A stretch of DNA of 64,000 nt from Planctomycetota bacterium (GTDB lineage Bacteria; Planctomycetota; Phycisphaerae; Phycisphaerales; UBA1924): NCBI GenBank assembly GCA_030950285.1, contig JAUZRR010000008.1:19423-83422 (forward strand). Direction: 5' to 3'. Positions 7,813 to 15,666 of the stretch are shown here, piece by piece. Position 1 is the first letter of the stretch. Each line of letters begins with the position of its first letter. The notes under the pieces were generated by a model that was not told where the DNA came from, did no database searches, and was given only the letters and a program-made list of their open reading frames with translations. The position numbers and the translations under genes are program-made.

Positions 7813-8871
7813 ATGACCGAGCCGACACTCGACAAAAAGCCCGCGGCCGGAGACAAGGCCGCACCCACCAATGCTAGGGAATCCCCCTCCTCAACCGGGG
7901 GCACCCATGATCTTGTGGAAGGTCTCGTCGGGCCGCTGCGCGAGATGTGCAAGGGTCGGCTCGGGCCGGTGCAGTGGTTCCGGTCGACCTGGCAAAGGGG
8001 CGGGGCCGCCACGGGGTATTCAACGTGGACATTTTCTGACAAGACGCAGGTGGACGTGCTGGTGAAGCTGCCGGTCGGGCCGCGTGAGTATGGGTGGACG
8101 GTCGGGCTCGGGCATCTGGACAATCGGCTGTGGCACACGCCCGAGGCGGTTTCGCTGCCGGTGCCTCGGGTGATCGCGGCCGGGGAGATGATCGGGGGGT
8201 ACGACCTGGCGTGGTTTGTGGTGGAGCGGCTGTCGGGGCCGGCGCTGAATCAGGCGATCAGCGAGCCGGTGGTTCGGGAGATTCTGCACGCGGCGGCGGA
8301 GTTTCACGCGGCTGCGGCGGCGCTCAAGCCAGTGGAGGGCGCAGGCGAACAACGCGACTGGCACGAGCTGATCGCTCGGTCGCGCGAGTTGCTTGAGTTT
8401 ACGACGATGCCCGAGACCAAGCGGTGGGCGAAGTGCCTGTCACAGCTTGCGCGCGCGCTGCCCAGGGTGTTGGAGGTCTGGAAAAGCAGACCGCTGGAGA
8501 CCTGGTGCCACGGCGATCTGCACCCGGGGAACGCGATGCGGCGGGAGCTCGGGCCCGACGAGCCCGGGCGGTGTGTGCTGTTCGATCTGGCGTTTGTGCA
8601 TCCCGGGCACTGGGTGGAGGACGCGGTGTACGTCGAGCGGCAGTTCTGGGCCCATCCCGAGGTGCTGGGTAAGACCAAGCCGATTCAGGAGCTCCGGCGG
8701 CAGCGGCGAGCGCTGGGACTCGAGTCCAGCGGCGACTACACCGAGCTTGCTGCGGCGCGGCGGGTGATGATGGCGGGGTGTGCCTCGGCGTGGTGGGAAT
8801 CGGAAGGGACGCCGGCGTACGCCCGCGGGGCGCTCCGGGTCCTGGAGAAACACCTCGGTTTGTTCGTATAA
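7813..8871 (+). CDS. Aminoglycoside phosphotransferase (APH)-family kinase
   Basis: 352 aa from ATG 7813; I see no strong ribosome site. The kinase-like fold carries the catalytic loop TWCHGDLHPGNAMRR (HGDxHxxN) and the metal-binding motif VLFDLAFVHPGHWVEDAVYV, in which the usual ID is FD. The N-terminal ~35 residues are a charged low-complexity tail. APH-family members phosphorylate small hydroxylated substrates (choline, homoserine, sugars, antibiotics), so the name does not imply resistance. Its position beside fucose and mannose genes suggests a sugar or polyol substrate, but nothing in the sequence fixes that. Confidence 0.8.
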   Translation: MTEPTLDKKPAAGDKAAPTNARESPSSTGGTHDLVEGLVGPLREMCKGRLGPVQWFRSTWQRGGAATGYSTWTFSDKTQVDVLVKLPVGPREYGWTVGLGHLDNRLWHTPEAVSLPVPRVIAAGEMIGGYDLAWFVVERLSGPALNQAISEPVVREILHAAAEFHAAAAALKPVEGAGEQRDWHELIARSRELLEFTTMPETKRWAKCLSQLARALPRVLEVWKSRPLETWCHGDLHPGNAMRRELGPDEPGRCVLFDLAFVHPGHWVEDAVYVERQFWAHPEVLGKTKPIQELRRQRRALGLESSGDYTELAAARRVMMAGCASAWWESEGTPAYARGALRVLEKHLGLFV

Positions 8872-9082
8872 TACTTGGGTATTTTCTCAAATGCCGCAGT
8901 TCTGACCGGTTCGGGGCCTCTTGGTGTGGCCGAGGGGGCCAAGGGCGCGGTATGCTCTTCGGCTGCCGGGGGCTCGTCCTCGGCGCCCGGCCGGGTGGAT
9001 TGCCCGGCGGACTCTGGACCCTCGCGCCCCGGTGCTGCACGCACACGGCTTGGCGCGGCAGCACAGATGGGTGGCTCTGACA

Positions 9083-9265
9083 ATGGAAAGCTATGAACGC
9101 CTGAAGCAACTCGTGGCCGAGATCGAGGAAGACGTCCAGAAGGCCAGCGGCGGCAACAAGGCCGCGGGGACCCGGGTGCGCGGCGCGATGCAGGACGTCA
9201 AGAAGATCGCGCAGGAAATCCGCCAGAGAGTCCTGGAGCTCCGTGATGCCGGAAGCAACGGCTGA
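9083..9265 (+). CDS. Histone H1-like protein, Hc1-type, short form
   Basis: 60 aa. The segment EEDVQKASGGNKAAGTRVRG with MQDVKKIAQEIRQ resembles the N-terminal helical hairpin of chlamydial histone-like Hc1 (the GNKAA..RVR pattern). The lysine-rich C-terminal tail that compacts DNA in Hc1 is absent. Short Hc1-like proteins are common in planctomycetes, where they are presumed nucleoid-associated. Its stop overlaps the start of the next gene by about 20 bp, so the two are probably translated from one message. Confidence 0.75.
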   Translation: MESYERLKQLVAEIEEDVQKASGGNKAAGTRVRGAMQDVKKIAQEIRQRVLELRDAGSNG

Positions 9266-9818
9266 ATCACACCCCTCAGAGAGCCCCGTCAACACTCCCG
9301 ATGGTGGAACGGCAAGCCCGGTGAACGTCGATCGACGCCTGCTGCTGTTTGACCTCGATGGTATTGATCTTGGCCAACGACTGCTCAACCGTAAGCAGTT
9401 GCAGGCTTGGATTCCGCACCGAGGCGTGATGCAGTTGCTCGATTCGGTGATCTGGCTCAACGACGACAAGTCGTGCGGCCTTGGGCATCGGACCATCCGC
9501 GACGACGAGTTCTGGGTCGAGGGGCACTTCCCCGAGCGGGCGGCGTTCCCGGGAGTGCTGATGGTCGAGACCGGGGCTCAGCTCGCGGCGTATCTCTTCA
9601 ATCTGCGCCTGGGCGGCTCGCAGCTGCCCGCGTTTCTCCGGATCGAGAACTGCTCGTTCCGGAGTCATGTCCGCCCGGGCGATGAGTTTTATGTGCTTTG
9701 CCGTGAGGTAAAGTTCAACAAGCGGCGGTTTGTCTCTGACGTGCAGGGCATCGTCGGCGACAGGCTCGCGTTCCAGGCGCGGCTCTCGGGCATGACCCTC
9801 GAAGGGCGGTCTTCGTAA
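9246..9818 (+). CDS. 3-hydroxyacyl-ACP dehydratase, FabZ/FabA-like hot-dog protein
   Basis: 190 aa from ATG 9246 (GTG 9243 is adjacent). After a ~45-residue leader the hot-dog domain starts: AWIPHRGVMQLLDSVIWLN, then the catalytic segment EGHFPERAAFPGVLMVETGA with His and Glu of the FabZ type, IENCSFRSHVRPGDEF, and a C-terminal strand VQGIVGDRLAFQARL. FabZ dehydrates beta-hydroxyacyl-ACP in type II fatty acid synthesis. The N-terminal extension and isolated context (no lpxA, lpxD or fab neighbours) suggest an accessory paralogue rather than the housekeeping FabZ. Confidence 0.8.
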   Translation: MPEATAESHPSESPVNTPDGGTASPVNVDRRLLLFDLDGIDLGQRLLNRKQLQAWIPHRGVMQLLDSVIWLNDDKSCGLGHRTIRDDEFWVEGHFPERAAFPGVLMVETGAQLAAYLFNLRLGGSQLPAFLRIENCSFRSHVRPGDEFYVLCREVKFNKRRFVSDVQGIVGDRLAFQARLSGMTLEGRSS

Positions 9819-9901
9819 CGGCGCCGGGCGTGTATCCATCGCCGGGATGATCGCTTGAACCGCTGCTCGAATACTGACAAACGCGCACCACAGCACACGC
9901 C

Positions 9902-10876
9902 ATGACCGATCCCTACGTCCTGACCTTCGAGCCCATACTCAAAGAAAAGGTGTGGGGCGGGCGGCGTCTTGGGCGCCTCGGCAAGGTGCTGCCGCGGGGT
10001 GTGGATGTGGGCGAGAGCTGGGAGATCGCCGACCTTGCTTCGACCAGCTCGGGGGGGGGAGGCGGCGGCGCTGCCCGATCCATCATCGCCAACGGCCCGC
10101 TCGCGGGGAACTCGCTGCACGACGCGATGACGCTCTGGGGCGAGGGGTTGCTGGGCGGTGCCCAGCCGAGCGGCGCGGGCGGGTTCCCGCTCCTGGTGAA
10201 GTTTCTCGATGCGCGAGAGCACCTCAGCGTGCAGGTCCACCCTTCGCCGGCGTATGCGTGCGCCCACCCCGAGGCGCACCTCAAGACCGAGTGCTGGTAT
10301 GTCGTGGATGCCGAGCCTGGGAGTGTGATTTACAAGGGCGTCAAGCCGGGCGTGACGCGCGAGGACGTTGCAGGGGCGCTGCGAACCGGGCAGGGGGAGG
10401 GTGTTGTCGAACTGCTGGCAGCGGTGCCGGCGGTGGTTGGCGAGTGTCACAACCTGCCGAGCGGGACGGTGCACGCGCTGGGGGCGGGGGTGCTGGTGGC
10501 GGAGGTGCAGACGCCGAGCGACACGACGTTTCGGGTGTACGACTGGGCGAAGGAGTACGGGCGGGCGGGGCGCGAGCTGCATGTGGAGCAGGCGCTGGCG
10601 TGTATTGATTTCGGACCCGCGGCGGCTGCGACGGTGTCCAAGGGCAGCGGCGTAACGCGGCTGGTCTCGACGCCGTTCTATGCGGTGGATGAGATCGGGT
10701 CTGGTGCAAAGTATGACACCGGCCCGCTGGGGTGTTGCGTCGTGGCGTGTGTAAAGGACGGGGCACGCGTGGGCGGACTCACGCTCTCACTCGGTGGGAT
10801 CGCACTTGTCCCGGCATCGGTTTCCGTGGCGGTGACCACAAGCGGGTGCGCGGTGGTGTTCTCGCTCGGGGCGTAG
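9902..10876 (+). CDS. manA: Mannose-6-phosphate isomerase, class I
   Basis: 324 aa. The N-terminus FEPILKEKVWGGRRLGRLGK and GESWEIADL are typical of type I phosphomannose isomerase. Zinc ligands are visible in SVQVHPSPAYA (Gln, His), KTECWYVVDAE (Glu) and LPSGTVHALGAGVLVAEVQ (His); the catalytic TPSDTTFRVYDW follows. It interconverts mannose-6-phosphate and fructose-6-phosphate, linking mannose use to glycolysis and GDP-mannose synthesis. A run of nine G at 10051-10059 encodes an extra SGGGGGG loop near residue 52 that is not part of the usual family pattern. Confidence 0.95.
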   Translation: MTDPYVLTFEPILKEKVWGGRRLGRLGKVLPRGVDVGESWEIADLASTSSGGGGGGAARSIIANGPLAGNSLHDAMTLWGEGLLGGAQPSGAGGFPLLVKFLDAREHLSVQVHPSPAYACAHPEAHLKTECWYVVDAEPGSVIYKGVKPGVTREDVAGALRTGQGEGVVELLAAVPAVVGECHNLPSGTVHALGAGVLVAEVQTPSDTTFRVYDWAKEYGRAGRELHVEQALACIDFGPAAAATVSKGSGVTRLVSTPFYAVDEIGSGAKYDTGPLGCCVVACVKDGARVGGLTLSLGGIALVPASVSVAVTTSGCAVVFSLGA

Positions 10877-11038
10877 AAGTCGCTCGCAGCGCATACGCAC
10901 TCTGGAGTTATCCCGTCCGTGACAACGAGCCGCGAGCGCAAGCTCGGGTGCATGAAGTGTCGATTTTCGCAGCCGAAGCCAAACCTGTGCTCGCGCAGAG
11001 GGCTCGTAAAGACGCGTGCAACGTTTGCGTGATGCGCA

Positions 11039-12205
11039 TCAGCCGCGATACGCCCCGGCGACCTTGCTCATCGCTTTGGCGATGGTGTCGAAGTGTTCGT
11101 CGGTCAGGGCGTGGTGCATGGGGAGGCTGAAGACCCGTGAAGTGAGGCCGCTCGAGACGGGGGTGTCGTTCTTGTTCCACTGCGCGAGTGCGGGCTGATC
11201 GCTGGTGGCGCGGGGGTAGTGGACAGCCGTGGGCACGCCTTCTGCTTTGAGCGTGTCGATGAACCGGTCGCGGGTGCAGGTGAACTGTGTGGGGTCGAAC
11301 TTGACGGTGTAGAGGTGCCAGGCGGGCTCGGCGGTTGCGGTGATGGTCGGGGCGTCGAGGCCTTCGATCTCGGCGAGGATGGCGTCGAAGCGTTTGGCCG
11401 CGGCTTGGCGGGCGGCGGTTTCCTGGGGCAGGCGGTCGAGGCGTGAGCACCCGATCGCGCCGGTGATGTCGTTCATGCGGTAGTTGAAACCGATGCGTTC
11501 GTGGAGGTATTTTTCGGTCTCGCCGTGGGAGCGGAGGAGGGCGATATCGCGGGCGATGGCGTCGTCGTTGGTGGTGACCAGGCCGCCCTCGCCGGTGCCG
11601 AGGTTTTTGGTGGCGTAGAAGGAGTAGGTGACGACATCGCCGAACGCGCCGAGCCCTTTGCCGTCGTAGCGGGCGAGGTGGGCCTGGGCGGCATCGTAGA
11701 CGACTTTGAGGTCGTGCTTGGTTGCGAGGGCCTGGAAGGCGTTGATATCGACCGGGCAGCCGTAGAGGTGGGTCGCGGCGATGCCCCGGGTCTTTGGGGT
11801 GATCTTTTTGGCAGCGTCTTCGGGGTCCATCTGGAAGGTGTCTTCGAGGCAATCGACGAAGACGGGCGTGCAGCCGGCCGCGACGATCATCGTGGCGGTG
11901 GCGATGAAGGTCCATGCGGGGACGAGGATTTCGTCGCCGGGCGAAAAGAGGGCGGCGTAGGCGAGCTGGAGGGCGGCGGTGCCGTTGGAGCAGGTGAGGC
12001 TGTGCCTGGCGTCGGAGATCGTGGCGAAGCGTTCTTCGAGTTCGGCGCATCGGGTGGCAGCCCGGAGCATGCCGGATTCGAGGACGGCGTGTGCCGCGTC
12101 GATGTCCTGCTGGTGGAGCTGGGGCTTCATGAAGGGGACCATGGTTGGGCTGACGGGCTGGCCGCCGTCGATGGCGAGGGTTGCGGTGGTCGCGGCGGTG
12201 GGCAT
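11039..12205 (-). CDS. DegT/DnrJ/EryC1/StrS-family PLP aminotransferase
   Basis: 388 aa from ATG 12205. Family landmarks: CSNGTAALQLAYAAL (phosphate-binding), PAWTFIATATMIVAAG, VDCLEDTFQMDPE, VYDAAQAHLARYDGK, and SFYATKNLGTGEGG with the PLP-binding lysine; then LRSHGETEKYLHERIGFNYR with MNDITGAIG. These enzymes transaminate keto-sugars of nucleotide sugars for glycan, LPS or antibiotic synthesis; some act as AHBA synthases or sugar dehydratases. Together with manA and GDP-fucose synthesis it fits surface-glycan precursor metabolism. It converges on manA; the 160-bp gap between them has no further gene. Confidence 0.9.
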   Translation of the reverse strand: MPTAATTATLAIDGGQPVSPTMVPFMKPQLHQQDIDAAHAVLESGMLRAATRCAELEERFATISDARHSLTCSNGTAALQLAYAALFSPGDEILVPAWTFIATATMIVAAGCTPVFVDCLEDTFQMDPEDAAKKITPKTRGIAATHLYGCPVDINAFQALATKHDLKVVYDAAQAHLARYDGKGLGAFGDVVTYSFYATKNLGTGEGGLVTTNDDAIARDIALLRSHGETEKYLHERIGFNYRMNDITGAIGCSRLDRLPQETAARQAAAKRFDAILAEIEGLDAPTITATAEPAWHLYTVKFDPTQFTCTRDRFIDTLKAEGVPTAVHYPRATSDQPALAQWNKNDTPVSSGLTSRVFSLPMHHALTDEHFDTIAKAMSKVAGAYRG

Positions 12206-12545
12206 GGCTGGTGAGTTCCTTCTCTGGTTCGGCCGGTGGTTGGATTGGCTTTGCTCGATCTCCGGATGAGGATAGGTTCGGTCGCGGGCAAAGCGAGGAG
12301 CGGAACCGGCGGGCTCGGGGTGCGTATGGTTGTCGGTTCGGGGGCAGCGCCCACCCCCGCTTGTGGGCAGGGCTGCCGGGCCGATCGTCGGAAGAAACCG
12401 GGAAGACACCGGACCGACGGCCGAACCGACGGCCGAACCGACGGCCAAGACGGGTTTGTGGGAATCAGCCCCGTACCTGAATAGGATGTTTGGTCGGCAT
12501 CGCGCCCGGAGCGTGGAGTGACCAAACTGCTTTCTATACTCAAGC
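12206..12545. other. 340-bp divergent intergenic region with a 12-bp tandem repeat
   Basis: This gap separates the aminotransferase (left) from the HlyD module (right) and should hold both promoters. At 12413-12448 it contains three copies of ACCGACGGCC plus two variable bases. I see no credible coding frame and no strong sigma-70-like promoter. Confidence 0.6.
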
Positions 12546-13595
12546 ATGAAGGAACCTGACGTGAAACACGTGGGGCGGTGCGTTGTGGCTTTGCCGATCG
12601 CGGTGGTGAGCGTGGGCTTGCTGCTTGGCGCGGGGTGGGCCACGGGACAACCAGAATCCAGAACCGCCCAGGCCGGGGCGGAGGCGCAGGCCGAGCAGGC
12701 GGCTCGGCTGGCGGCGATGGCGGCGTTCGGCGAGCGTGCGGTGGTCAAGCCGAGCGAGGACTCGCTGATGGGCTTTACGATCTCGACGAGCGTGCGTGAG
12801 GTGCTGGTCTCGGCGGGTCAGCAGGTCCGCGAGGGCGACCTGCTGGTGCGTGGCGACGACAGCGAGGACGTCGCCGAAGCGAAGTTTCAGCGAGCCCGCG
12901 CCGACACGAAGCTGCCGGTGGATCGGGCCCGGGTGCAGACCGCGCTGGCTGAGCTTGAGTTCAAACGGATGGAGCAGAGCAGAGCCCAGGGCGCGGGCAG
13001 CGTGCTCGAACTCGACCGGGCGCGGGCGGCGCGAGACTCGGCAAAGATCGACCTTGATCTTGCGCTGCTGAATGTGGTGCTGTCTGACCTGCAAGCGAGC
13101 CGGGCCGAGGCGCGGGTGGCGAAGTTTTCGCTGCGTGCGCCGTTTGATGGCGTGGTGGACATCGTGCACGTGGACAAGGGGCAGTCGGTGCGTGAGGGCG
13201 AGCCGGTGGTGCGGGTGGTGTCGGTTGATCCGCTGTGGATCGACGTGCCGGCGCCGACGTCGCTTGTGCTCGGCGAGGGGCTCGTGCCCGGCAGCCGGGC
13301 GTGGGTGCTGCTTCAGGAGGACGTCGCCGAGCGGGTGTACGAGGCTCGGGTGATTCAGGTCGCGCCGACGGCGGACGCCGGGAGCGGGACGCGGCGTGTG
13401 CGTGTCGAGATGGGCAACGCGGTCGGGCTTGTCCCGGGCGTGAACTGCTGGGTGCGGTTTACCGAGCCGCCGGCGCGATGGCGGGACGCGATCGTGGATC
13501 CGAGCAGGCCGCTCGAAGCCGCGGCACCGGTCGGCGGGTCGTTGGATGCTCTGACGGTGCTGCAAACTGAAGAACCTTTGGAGAACCAGCGGTGA
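12546..13595 (+). CDS. HlyD/RND-type periplasmic adaptor protein
   Basis: 349 aa. N-terminal membrane anchor or signal at about 13-35 (VALPIAVVSVGLLLGAG). A split biotinyl-lipoyl domain follows (SVREVLVSAGQQVREGDLLV and, after the hairpin, LRAPFDGVVDIVHVDKGQSV). Between the halves is an alpha-helical hairpin of about 70 residues. The beta-barrel domain (VVSVDPLWIDVPAPTS) completes a membrane-fusion protein. No RND pump or ABC exporter follows. Instead three proteins sit downstream: GAF-HlyD, PqqD-M50-HlyD and a SecA-like ATPase. Stop and next start overlap as GTGA, so translation is coupled. I infer it is the outermost piece of this module, reaching toward the outer membrane or cell wall. Confidence 0.85.
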   Translation: MKEPDVKHVGRCVVALPIAVVSVGLLLGAGWATGQPESRTAQAGAEAQAEQAARLAAMAAFGERAVVKPSEDSLMGFTISTSVREVLVSAGQQVREGDLLVRGDDSEDVAEAKFQRARADTKLPVDRARVQTALAELEFKRMEQSRAQGAGSVLELDRARAARDSAKIDLDLALLNVVLSDLQASRAEARVAKFSLRAPFDGVVDIVHVDKGQSVREGEPVVRVVSVDPLWIDVPAPTSLVLGEGLVPGSRAWVLLQEDVAERVYEARVIQVAPTADAGSGTRRVRVEMGNAVGLVPGVNCWVRFTEPPARWRDAIVDPSRPLEAAAPVGGSLDALTVLQTEEPLENQR

Positions 13596-15589
13596 TCGAT
13601 CTGTCGAAACTGCGGGCACCGGGCTGGCAACGGGTGGTGGCGGAGCTGACGTCGGCTGCGCCGGACGACCGGGTGTTCCTGATGCGTTTGCTTGCGGTGC
13701 TTGCCCAGTCGAGCGGGTCTCGGCAGACGGTGCTGTTTATCGCGGGGTCAACCGACGACGACCGCGGCGGCGAGGTCGAGCCCCGGCCGCTGGCGGTGTG
13801 GCCGCTGCTTAACGAGCGTGAGGGCGCGGGGCAGGCGATCAACGAATCGCAGATCGAGCACGCGGCCGAGTGCAAGTCGGCGGTGCGGGAAGCGCTGGTG
13901 GGCAACAAGCCGGCGATCTTCGGCATCGAAGAGAACACGACTTTTTATGAAACCGGGCACAAGGGGTATCTGGTCGCGATCCCGCTCTTGTCTTCGGGCG
14001 ATTCGCCGGTCAACGTGCGGCACGCGGTGACGCTCTTGCTCGACAGCCGTTCGCAGCAGGCGTTGCAGACGACGGTGGCGCTGGCCGAGCTGATGTGCGG
14101 GTATGTCCACGGGCACGCGACGGGGCAGATGCTCAAACGGACGCAGGCGTCGGGGGCGGCGCTCGACCTGGCGACGCGGCTGATCGCGGCGATCAACACG
14201 GCGCCCAACTTCAAGGGCGCGTGTTTGCAGCTTGTCAACGATCTCTCGCGGCAGCTCGGGGCCGACCGGGTCGCGATCGGGTGGTCCAAGGGGCTGGGGC
14301 GTCGCGGCGAGGGTGTGACGGTCAAGACGGTGTCGATCAGCGACACCGAGAACATCGACCGCCGCATGACGATGGTGCAGAAGCTCGAAGCGGCGATGGA
14401 CGAGTGCTACGACCAGGACCAGCCGGTGCTCTTTCCCCAGCCTCCCGAGCGGGCGATACGCGAGGGCGAGGACGCCGACGTGCTGCTGGCGCAGGCGATC
14501 ACGCACGCCCACCGCGAGCTGGCGTCGGGCGACGCGAACATGAAAGTTGCGTCGATGCCGATGCGGGTGGGCGAGGATGTCGCGGGGGTGCTGACGATCG
14601 AATCGACCGGGGAGGGGCGGATCGACCTGGCGATGCTCGAGCTTTTGCAGAGCACGATGGACCTGATCGCCCCGGTGCTGAGCCTGCGGCGGAGCAACGA
14701 CCGCAACCTCGCGCTGCGGACCTACGACGCGGGGCTCAAGGCCGGGTCGTGGGTGGTCGGGACCAAACACACGGTGTGGAAACTCGGGCTTGTGGCGGCG
14801 ACGGCGCTCATGCTCGCGGTGATCTTTGTGCGGGTCGAGTACCGCATCGAAGCGCCCGCGACGCTGCAGGCGGTCGAGATGCGGACGATCAGCGTGCCCT
14901 TTGACGGGCTGATCGCTGGCGTGCCTGAGGGGATCGAATCAGGCGTGCGGGTCGAGCAGGGACAGGTCATCGCCGAGCTCGACACCACCGAGCTTCGGCT
15001 CCAGCGGCTCGACGCGAGCAACCAGCTTGATGAGGCGTCCAAGCGCGCCGACGCGGCGCTGGCAGCTGGGAAGCTCGACGAATACAAGCAGGCGGCCGCG
15101 CAGGCCGACCAGGCCCGGGCCAAGCTCGAGTTGTACGACGTGCTGATCGCGAAGGCGACGATCCGGGCTCCGATCTCGGGCACGATCATCGAGGGCGACC
15201 TCCGCGACATGATCGGGGCGTCGGTCAAGCTCGGGCAGCCGATGTACGCGATCGCGCCCCTCGACAAGATGCGGATCGTGGCGCAGGTGAGCGATCAGGA
15301 CATCGCGCTGATCCGCGACTCGGGGGAGGAACTCACGACCGGGCAGATGGCGACCAAGGCGTTCCCGGGCAGGCCTTACGACTTCACGATCGACCGGATC
15401 GTTCCGCTTGCAACTCCCGACGCCGAGCGGCGGAACGCGTTCGAGGTGAGGGCGACGCTCGACCAGGGCGCGGTGTGGATGCGCCCCGGCATGGAAGGGA
15501 TCGCCAAGTTCAACACCGGCAAGCGGAGCCTGCTCGACATCGGGACGCGGCGGATCCGCGACACGCTGCGGCTGTGGCTGTGGTGGTAA
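13592..15589 (+). CDS. GAF-domain inner-membrane HlyD-like protein
   Basis: 665 aa from GTG 13592, overlapping the previous stop by 4 bp. Residues ~1-165 form a cytoplasmic region with a possible degenerate GAF fold; ~185-365 form a GAF-like domain (GADRVAIGWSKG, DVAGVLTIESTGEG). One membrane helix lies at ~396-413. The C-terminal third is an HlyD-type adaptor: RVEYRIEAPATLQAVEMRTI, hairpin coiled coil, then TIRAPISGTIIEGDLRDMIG and a beta-barrel (MRIVAQVSDQDIALI). The topology (cytoplasmic sensor, periplasmic adaptor) would let a cytoplasmic signal be relayed to the exported part. The final residues (RDTLRLWLWW) are cytosol-like basic/aromatic. The substrate is unknown; it is always read with its neighbours here as one operon. 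Confidence 0.8.
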   Translation: MIDLSKLRAPGWQRVVAELTSAAPDDRVFLMRLLAVLAQSSGSRQTVLFIAGSTDDDRGGEVEPRPLAVWPLLNEREGAGQAINESQIEHAAECKSAVREALVGNKPAIFGIEENTTFYETGHKGYLVAIPLLSSGDSPVNVRHAVTLLLDSRSQQALQTTVALAELMCGYVHGHATGQMLKRTQASGAALDLATRLIAAINTAPNFKGACLQLVNDLSRQLGADRVAIGWSKGLGRRGEGVTVKTVSISDTENIDRRMTMVQKLEAAMDECYDQDQPVLFPQPPERAIREGEDADVLLAQAITHAHRELASGDANMKVASMPMRVGEDVAGVLTIESTGEGRIDLAMLELLQSTMDLIAPVLSLRRSNDRNLALRTYDAGLKAGSWVVGTKHTVWKLGLVAATALMLAVIFVRVEYRIEAPATLQAVEMRTISVPFDGLIAGVPEGIESGVRVEQGQVIAELDTTELRLQRLDASNQLDEASKRADAALAAGKLDEYKQAAAQADQARAKLELYDVLIAKATIRAPISGTIIEGDLRDMIGASVKLGQPMYAIAPLDKMRIVAQVSDQDIALIRDSGEELTTGQMATKAFPGRPYDFTIDRIVPLATPDAERRNAFEVRATLDQGAVWMRPGMEGIAKFNTGKRSLLDIGTRRIRDTLRLWLWW

Positions 15590-15666
15590 GCGACGAGAAC
15601 ACGCGACCGAGATCACGCGCCCCCGGCGCAACGACATGACACCCTCAGCGCAACGGTGCCTCTCTT

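Noticed and set aside
7813..8871. Antibiotic resistance gene
   Set aside because: The APH fold alone does not show this; the neighbours are sugar-metabolism genes and no aminoglycoside-specific features are visible.
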